Shown: positions 9,489 to 16,600 of the stretch, one piece after another
Layout: every line of letters starts with the position of its first letter
Position numbering within the stretch: the first letter of the stretch is position 1
Assembly (NCBI GenBank): GCA_905479475.1
Contig: CAJQMT010000015.1
Span: forward strand, 62,001-126,000
Length of the DNA stretch: 64,000 nt
Source of the DNA: an uncultured Flavobacteriaceae bacterium
Lineage (GTDB): Bacteria > Bacteroidota > Bacteroidia > Flavobacteriales > Flavobacteriaceae
Direction of reading: 5' to 3'
Notes under the pieces: model-generated
What the model saw: the letters and a program-made list of their open reading frames with translations, nothing else
Database searches by the model: none
Told to the model about the DNA's origin: nothing
Program-made: the position numbers and the translations under genes

Positions 9489-9684
9489 CTCAATTGTTTG
9501 GGTAATTTTTCGGAACTGAATTTTAATAATCGATTTTTGAATAGATTTTTCCTATGGTATGTTTTTATTCAAAGAACCTTCTTTTCGCCTGATAAATGTC
9601 GGCTATTGGATTGTGTACATTGTCGTAAAGGTGTTTTTAGGTTTTTATTATAATTTGTTGTGCTGTTTTAAAGTGATGAAAAAA

Positions 9685-9713
9685 AAGCACCTTGTTCTCG
9701 AACAAGATGCTTT
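9685..9713 (-). terminator. Intrinsic terminator after the glycogen-binding domain gene
   Basis: Hairpin AAGCACCTTGTT-CTCG-AACAAGATGCTT with a run of eight T on the minus strand immediately after, 23 bp past the stop codon. Confidence 0.85.
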
Positions 9714-9735
9714 GTGTCATTTTTTAACCAAAAGT

Positions 9736-10032
9736 CTATAATTCCAAAACGCTGTTTTCTGCATTTGCATAATCATTCCATTTGAATGCATCTGCGCTGT
9801 CTTCGTTTACATAGTTTCCGTCAATGATGTATTTGAATTCGTAAGTATTTCCTTTTTCAAAAGGAAGCACACCTTTAAATTTTCCGTTTTTTAGTTTTTT
9901 TAATGGAGTCGATTCCCCATTCCATTTGTTAAAATCTCCAACAACAGATACGTTGGTTGCTTCTTTTGCTGCAACTTCAAAAGTTACTTTGCACACTGGT
10001 TTGCTCTTTAAATACTGTTTTTTTATAGCCAT
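9736..10032 (-). CDS. Stand-alone glycogen-binding (isoamylase N-terminal/AMPK beta CBM48-like) domain protein
   Basis: A 98-residue protein made only of an early-set carbohydrate-binding domain: VCKVTFEV, VSVVGDFNKWNG, LKKLKNGKFKGVLPFEKG, YEFKYIIDGN. The aromatic WN of DFNKWNG and the KYIIDG turn are the usual glycogen-contact features. There is no catalytic partner in the window, and no signal peptide. It has its own strong promoter and terminator, so it is a single-gene unit. Function is unknown; binding of glycogen or a regulatory partner is an inference from the fold. Confidence 0.85.
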   Translation of the reverse strand: MAIKKQYLKSKPVCKVTFEVAAKEATNVSVVGDFNKWNGESTPLKKLKNGKFKGVLPFEKGNTYEFKYIIDGNYVNEDSADAFKWNDYANAENSVLEL

Positions 10033-10055
10033 GATTTATTGTATTTGTTCGGTTA

Positions 10056-10085
10056 CAAATTTAACAATGAAATGTGAGCATGCAA
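10056..10085 (-). promoter_or_regulatory. Promoter of the glycogen-binding domain gene
   Basis: On the minus strand TTG (10085-10083), a 19-nt spacer and TAAATTTG (10063-10056) give a perfect match to the Bacteroidota consensus, 24 bp before the ATG. Confidence 0.8.
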
Positions 10086-10285
10086 AATTATTGACAGTCC
10101 TTAAATTATTTATAACATATTGTGAATGAATGCTTAACAATAAGGAGATACTGATTAAAAAACTTCTATTTTTTTATCATATGTACAATATTTACAGCAT
10201 TCTTTTTTCAGTGTCATATTGAATAATTTAAATGACGGTCTAAGAAACTGCGCTTTTATAGTTTCAAAGCTTTGGGAGCACAGGT

Positions 10286-11872
10286 TTATTCAAATTCACT
10301 CGTGAAATGTAACCGAACAGAAGGGTATTTGTCTTGAGTCATTTGTATGGTAAAGGCAGAGTCGGCTAAAAAAACCAATTGTCCCTGTTTGTCTTTTGCT
10401 AAATACCGTTGCTTTACTCTTTTGAACTCTTTGAATTCTTCGTTGTTCTCTGCTGGTTGTACCCAGCAAACTTTGTGCATTGGTAAGTTTTCATACGTAC
10501 ACTTCGCGCCGTATTCATGTTCCAATCTGTATTGAATTACTTCGTATTGCAGTGCTCCTACAGTTCCGATAACTTTTCGTCCATTGAGTTCTAGCGTAAA
10601 AAGTTGTGCAACTCCTTCGTCCATCAATTGGTCCAGACCTTTGTATAGTTGTTTTGATTTCAAAGGGTCGGCGTTGTTCACATAACGGAAATGTTCTGGA
10701 GAAAAACTAGGAACTCCTTTGAAATTGAGTTTTTCCCCCTCTGTAAGCGTATCACCGATTTTAAAATTCCCTGTGTCATGCAAACCCACAATATCCCCAG
10801 GAAATGATTCGTCTACAATTTCTTTTTTTTCTGCAAAAAAGGCATTCGGGCTAGAAAACTTTACTTTCTTATTGTTTCTAACATGTAAATAAGGAACATT
10901 TCTTTTAAAAGTGCCCGATACAATTTTTACAAAAGCCAAGCGGTCTCTATGTTTTGGATCCATGTTAGCGTGTATTTTAAATACAAAACCGGTAAGTTTG
11001 TCCTCTTTTGAGTCAATAAGTCTTGTATCGCTCATTTTTGGTTGTGGAGTAGGGGCTATTTCGACAAAACAATCTAGCAATTCTTTGACGCCAAAATTGT
11101 TCAAGGCAGATCCAAAAAAAACGGGCTGCAGGTCTCCATTCAAATATTCATCTTTATTGAAAGTAGGGTATATTCCTTCTACCATTTCCAATTCCTCTCG
11201 AAGTGTTTCGGCTGCAGTTTCTCCAATTTTTTCATCCAATTCAGGGGTATTGATGTCACTAAATTCGATTCCATCAGAGACGGTTTGTTTATTCTCTCCC
11301 GAGAAAAGGTTGATCTTTTTTTCCCACAAGTTGTAGATTCCTTGAAAATCGTATCCCATTCCAATAGGAAAGCTCATAGGAGTTACTCTCAGGCCTAATT
11401 TTTGTTCCACTTCGTCAAGTAAATCAAAGGCGTCTTTTCCTTCACGATCTAACTTGTTGATAAAAACAATCATTGGAATTTTGCGCATTCGACAGACTTG
11501 TACAAGTTTTTCCGTTTGTTCCTCTACACCTTTTGCAACGTCAATAACGACAATAACGCTGTCTACAGCTGTTAGTGTTCTAAACGTGTCTTCTGCAAAA
11601 TCTTTGTGTCCGGGAGTATCAAGTATGTTTATTTTTTTATTTTCGTAAAGAAAGGCCAATACAGAAGTGGCTACAGAAATTCCACGTTGGCGCTCAATTT
11701 CCATGAAATCAGAAGTTGCTCCTTTTTTTATTTTGTTGTTTTTTACAGCACCTGCTTCTTGAATGGCTCCACCAAAAAGCAAAAGTTTTTCGGTGAGTGT
11801 CGTTTTTCCTGCATCAGGGTGTGAGATAATACCAAAAGTACGTCTGCGTTCAATTTCTTCTAAAAATGCCAT
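10286..11872 (-). CDS. prfC: Peptide chain release factor 3 (RF3)
   Basis: A 528-residue translational GTPase that recycles RF1/RF2 from the ribosome. G1 SHPDAGKTT, G2 region RQRGISVATSV, G3 DTPGHKDF, G4 NKLDRE are all present near the N-terminus, and the C-terminus has YRLEHEYGAKCTYE typical of RF3 rather than EF-G. The ATG at 11872 (MAFLEEIERRRTFG) is chosen over an upstream ATG at 11953 because a TATCTTTG -7 box lies at 11947-11940, between the two, so the longer form would not be transcribed. That leaves a leader of about 60 nt. Confidence 0.95.
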   Translation of the reverse strand: MAFLEEIERRRTFGIISHPDAGKTTLTEKLLLFGGAIQEAGAVKNNKIKKGATSDFMEIERQRGISVATSVLAFLYENKKINILDTPGHKDFAEDTFRTLTAVDSVIVVIDVAKGVEEQTEKLVQVCRMRKIPMIVFINKLDREGKDAFDLLDEVEQKLGLRVTPMSFPIGMGYDFQGIYNLWEKKINLFSGENKQTVSDGIEFSDINTPELDEKIGETAAETLREELEMVEGIYPTFNKDEYLNGDLQPVFFGSALNNFGVKELLDCFVEIAPTPQPKMSDTRLIDSKEDKLTGFVFKIHANMDPKHRDRLAFVKIVSGTFKRNVPYLHVRNNKKVKFSSPNAFFAEKKEIVDESFPGDIVGLHDTGNFKIGDTLTEGEKLNFKGVPSFSPEHFRYVNNADPLKSKQLYKGLDQLMDEGVAQLFTLELNGRKVIGTVGALQYEVIQYRLEHEYGAKCTYENLPMHKVCWVQPAENNEEFKEFKRVKQRYLAKDKQGQLVFLADSAFTIQMTQDKYPSVRLHFTSEFE

Positions 11873-11939
11873 CTTTCTGAGTTCTGCTGTTTGCCATTCA
11901 GCGTTTTTGCTGAAAGCACTAATTCCTTTTTTAAGATTG

Positions 11940-11971
11940 CAAAGATACAGCATCCATTCGCATACTTACAA
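11940..11971 (-). promoter_or_regulatory. Promoter of prfC
   Basis: Minus strand: TTG (11971-11969), 21-nt spacer, TATCTTTG (11947-11940). Its position excludes the more upstream ATG. Confidence 0.7.
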
Positions 11972-12088
11972 ATCTCTGTAAATAAAATCTTCTAGGATAG
12001 GGTTTGTATAAAAGCAAATAAAATTCTTGTTAGAGCATGCTTTAAAAATTCCATGTAGCAATTCATTCCTATTTTTGCTAGGCACCTG

Positions 12089-12781
12089 TTAAGCTATTAA
12101 TGCGATTCCAATACCAATCAAAATCGAGATAAATTTGGAGTAGTTGAATTTATGATTTTCAGTGCTTTCAAAAAGAATGATAGTAGAAACATGTAACAAA
12201 ACCCCGATAGTGATGGCTGTAATTTCTTTATGGTAATCGATAAAAAACGTCAATTTTTGAGACAGCAAAGCACCAAAAGGACTCATGAGTGCAAAAAGAA
12301 TCACAAATAAATAGCCGTTTCTTTTCTTTAAATTTGAATTTAACAAAAAAGTAGCCAGAACAATTCCAATAGGAACCTTATGGATGCAAATGGCCCATAA
12401 CAAATTAGATTCTTGTTCATAACTCAGAGGAATTCCTTCTGAAAATGCATGAATGCTCAAGCTAACAAACAGTAGCCAGGGAAAATCCTCAGAATGAGAA
12501 TGCAGATGGATGTGTCCATGCTCGGCTCCTTTCGAAAAAGATTCTAAAATAGATTGAAGGAGGATTCCAGCCAAAATAAAGGCTCCAATGTATTGTCCGT
12601 CAGAGTTTAGAGAACAGCTTTGGTAGACTTCCGGTAGCAAGTGGGTTATGGTGGTTGCTAGCAGATAAGCACCACTAAAAGACAATAACAACCGAACCAT
12701 TTGTTTCTTGGGTTGAAAGAAAGAAACAATTAAAGTCCCTAAAAGAACAGAAGCAATGAGTAATAAATAAGAAATCATCAT
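12089..12781 (-). CDS. ZIP family divalent metal transporter
   Basis: A 230-residue inner-membrane protein with about eight hydrophobic segments. A histidine-rich loop (HGHIHLHSHSED, about residues 92-103) and the TM4/TM5 metal-site motifs HAFSEGIPL and HKVPIGIVL are the hallmarks of ZIP carriers, which move zinc or iron into the cytosol. Substrate cannot be fixed from sequence. Its ATG overlaps the stop of the upstream methyltransferase gene (ATGA, 12781-12778), so the two are translationally coupled. Confidence 0.88.
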   Translation of the reverse strand: MMISYLLLIASVLLGTLIVSFFQPKKQMVRLLLSFSGAYLLATTITHLLPEVYQSCSLNSDGQYIGAFILAGILLQSILESFSKGAEHGHIHLHSHSEDFPWLLFVSLSIHAFSEGIPLSYEQESNLLWAICIHKVPIGIVLATFLLNSNLKKRNGYLFVILFALMSPFGALLSQKLTFFIDYHKEITAITIGVLLHVSTIILFESTENHKFNYSKFISILIGIGIALIA

Positions 12782-13509
12782 TCAAAAATAAGTATTAATC
12801 GATTCGATTTTTCTTCGTCGAAAGGATGTAAGTTGTAATCCCCAAAACAATGTTTGAGATGCAATCCTACTTTTAGTAAATAACTTTTAAAGCATTCTAA
12901 GTCCAAACATTTTACACGTTCAAAATAATTGTGGTACGATCCATCTTCTGCTCTGAATTCAATTTTCTTGATTATAAAACCATTTTTAATTTCTCTTGTG
13001 ATATGAAATTCAATCCCGTCCAAGATAACCGTTTCGCTGGGGATCAAACTTGCAATAGTTTTGTTTACGTTGAGGTAGTCGATCACGCCAACCCCATTTG
13101 TATTCAAGCAATTTTTGATATTCTCTAAGACTCGGATATCGTCTGCATCCTCTGCAAAATATCCAAAGCTCGTGAACAGATTGAATACTGCGTCTTTTTG
13201 AAAAGAAAATGGCAGGCGCATGTCTTGCACTATGAAATCGAGCGTTTCGTTTTTTGACAAACTCGCCTCCTTGATACTGTTTATTGATAAATCGGCTCCA
13301 GTTACTTCATATCCTAATTTGTTGAGGTACATAGAATGACGTCCTTTTCCACAAGCCAAGTCCAGAATATCACTTCCTTTGGGAATATTTAGAAACGAAG
13401 TTAGATTTTTCATAAAAACTTGCGCTTCATGTTCATCTCTGTGTTGGTATAGTATGTGGTAATATTTGGTGTTGAACCAATCGGTAAACCAATCTTTTTT
13501 TGAGGACAT
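12778..13509 (-). CDS. Class I SAM-dependent methyltransferase
   Basis: A 243-residue protein with a Rossmann methyltransferase core. Motif I is ILDLACGKGRHSMYL at about residues 44-58, followed by VTGADLS (motif II region) and FIVQDMRLPF (motif III region). Such proteins methylate small molecules, proteins or RNA; the substrate is unknown. It is the first gene of a two-gene unit with the ZIP transporter, overlapping by four bases. A TATTTTTG -7 box (minus strand 13534-13527) is 17 bp upstream of the start. Confidence 0.85.
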   Translation of the reverse strand: MSSKKDWFTDWFNTKYYHILYQHRDEHEAQVFMKNLTSFLNIPKGSDILDLACGKGRHSMYLNKLGYEVTGADLSINSIKEASLSKNETLDFIVQDMRLPFSFQKDAVFNLFTSFGYFAEDADDIRVLENIKNCLNTNGVGVIDYLNVNKTIASLIPSETVILDGIEFHITREIKNGFIIKKIEFRAEDGSYHNYFERVKCLDLECFKSYLLKVGLHLKHCFGDYNLHPFDEEKSNRLILIFE

Positions 13510-13526
13510 TTTGTGTGTTTGAACGG

Positions 13527-13534
13527 CAAAAATA
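13527..13534 (-). promoter_or_regulatory. -7 box of the methyltransferase-ZIP unit
   Basis: Minus-strand TATTTTTG, 17 bp before the ATG at 13509. No convincing -33 element. Confidence 0.5.
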
Positions 13535-13587
13535 GGGATTTAAATAGGAATATGAAATAGATATATTTATCACAATAGAAACAAGAT

Positions 13588-13595
13588 TAAATTTG
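13588..13595 (+). promoter_or_regulatory. -7 box of the giant secreted protein gene
   Basis: TAAATTTG is a perfect TAnnTTTG match 38 bp before the ATG at 13634. The -33 position carries TTT rather than TTG. Confidence 0.5.
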
Positions 13596-13633
13596 TAAAT
13601 TGCAGATGCTAAGACATAAAATTTACCCCACAA

Positions 13634-16600
13634 ATGAAAAGATTTTTTCCGTTTTTATTCATGCTTTTTTTTGCAAAATGGTACGCTTTTTCGCAATACA
13701 TAGTGACGTCGGAAGGACTGGAACCACAAGAATTGATAGAGCGTAATTTTATAAACGGTTGTGCAGAAGTTTCAAATGCTAGTTCTCTAGTAAATGGCGA
13801 AATTTTGGGGATTGCTAGTTTTGGGAGTTTCCAAAAAGGAACCTCTAATTTTCCATTGGAAAGCGGAATTGTGCTTTCTACGGGAAGTGCGAGCGATTCG
13901 GGGAATACGGTTGTTTCATCTGTCTTAGGAAAAGGAGATGCTTTTTGGGGTAGTGATTTGGATTTGGAAACGTCATTAGGGGCAGGCGGTTTTTTGAATG
14001 CAACTTCCATGGAATTTGATTTTGTTGCAGCGACGAATACAATCTCTTTTCGCTATGTTTTTGCATCTGAAGAATACCAAGATGAAAACGCATGTAATTC
14101 CAGTTTTGACAGCTTTGTTATTTTGATAAAAGAACTGGGAACGAGTGAGCCTTATCGCAATATTGCTTTGGTGTCAAACTCAAATGATTTTGTAGGTACA
14201 GGAAATATAAGACCAGAATCACCAGGACTTTGTCCCTCTCAAAACGGATCTTATTTTGAGGGTTTTGATGATGGAGCAACAAATTTTTATGGGAGAACAA
14301 AGACACTCACGGCTACTACTGCGATTGTTCCCAATCAATCCTATCACATAAAGCTTGTGATTGCCGATCAAGGAGATCAATTTTATGATTCAGCGGTGTT
14401 CATTGAAGGAAATACTTTTGACATAGCTGTAGATCTTGGAGCTGATGTTGAAAGTTGTTCGAATGAGGTACTACTTTCTGCAAGTTTAGAAAATCCTTCA
14501 GCTACTTTTGGATGGTTTTACAATGGTGCTAAAATCGATGAAATCAATACCAATCAATATTTAGCTAAAGATACCGGCACTTATACGGTTAGAAGTGAAA
14601 TCCCTGTTGGTGATGAAATTTGTGTTATGGAAGACACAATTGATGTGCTTTTAAACAAAGAACAGGCAATAGAAAATATTTTAGATTTTACACTTTGTGA
14701 TACGAACAATTCAGGAGACCGAGTGGAAGTGTTTGATTTGACTTTGAAAAATACAGAAATTTCAGACAAGCTCTCCAGCTCAAATTATACAATAAGTTAC
14801 TATTTTTCAGAAGAGGATTCAAAATCCAAATTCAATCAGATCACAGCACCTTTCGAGAACACTTCAACACGCGAGAAAATATTTGTTCGAGCGGAGAATG
14901 CTTCGAACGGCTGTTTAGCCTTTGGTTCTTTTTTTATTCAAGTAAACGATGTTGTTTTCTTTATGGCGCCTGAACCTTTAGAGGTTTGTTCTTCTGGAAA
15001 TAATTCATTTAGTAGTTTGGTAAATTTTAACCAGTCGACAGAAACTGTTCAAAATGGAAATACCGAGCTTAGTGTTACGTATTATGAAAGTCGTTCAAAT
15101 GCTTTGTCAGGAACAAATTCTTTATCCTTGCCATACGAAGTGACGGGCCCTTTCCAAAGGATTTATTTCAGAGTAGAAAATTCTTTGACGGGTTGTTTTG
15201 CAGTTTCGAGTGTGGATGTTGCTGTTTTGAGCAAGCCAAATATTGTTTCGGGAGATTATTTTATTGACGGTTGCGAATTGACGAACGACGGAAGTGAGGT
15301 GTTTGATGTCACAGTTCATGAAAATGAAATACTCGGAGGTCTTAACAATGTGACCACTAGTTATCACAATACCCTGCAGGACGCAATTTCTATGGATAAT
15401 ACAATCGTAAACACTGAAAACTATCCTGTAGATAATTATGAAGAAACTGTTTTTATTCGAGTAGAGGATAACAGTTCGGGGTGCTTTAGCATTGAAGAAA
15501 TTGAACTGAATACCGATGCGCTTCTCACACGGACAAATATTGGTGATGTTTCTGTATGCGATGATTCAAGTAATGATGGTATACAAACGTTTGATTTGGA
15601 TGTTATTGAAACGTCATTTCTAAACAACTTCGGGAACGCTTCGGTTGATTTTTTTGAAAATGAAGCACAACGGGATGCCAATACTGGAGCATTGGACAAA
15701 ACAATTCCATATGTAAATACGAATCCAGGGATACAACCATTGTATATTCGAATCAATTCTGCAACTTGTGATGAGGTAGCAGAATTTAACCTTGTGGTAG
15801 CTCCTTACTTTGAATTAGAACCTTTAGAGGTTCAAGAAGTTTGCGACGAGGATGAAGACTTGCAAATGGTTTTAGATTTGGGTGCTTACGATGATTATGT
15901 GTCTAATGGTATTTCGGGAACAACAGTGAATTATTACTTGAATGAATACACAGCCAGCAACGAATTAGGAAATCCTATTTCAAAAAGTTACAGGAATACA
16001 ACAAATCCTCAAGTGGTGTATGCCAGAGTAGAGAATCAAAATGGTTGCGTTGCCGTAAATCGTTTGGAAATAAAAATTTTACCTGGTCCCATAGTAGGAG
16101 TGCCTTCTGATATTTACATCTGTGATGACGATGAAGATAGCCAAGATGGATTTTACCGTGCAGGTTTGGATTTGGAGTATAGGATTCAAGAGATAACAGC
16201 AGCAAACACGCAAGAAGTTTCAGTTGTTTTTTATACCAGTCAGCTTGAGGCTGAAACAGAGACCAATCCAATTTTAGATCCTGGTAATTTTGAAACAAGT
16301 TCCCGTGATATTTATGCCAGAATAACAAATACTATTTCAAATTGTTTTGAAATTACATCTTTCAAGATCATTATTTCTAGTTTACCCATTACACAAGATA
16401 TAGAACCCTATCAGATTTGTGCAAACGAGGGAGTCGTGGATCAATTCTTATTAGCATCCAAAGACAATGAAATTCTTTTAGGGCAAACAGGAAAAGAAGT
16501 TTTGTATTTTGAATCTGAAGAAAATGCAGACACGAGAAGTAATCCGATTGATAAGCAGCTTTTTTATTCGAATATTTCGAATCCACAGAGGATATATGTA

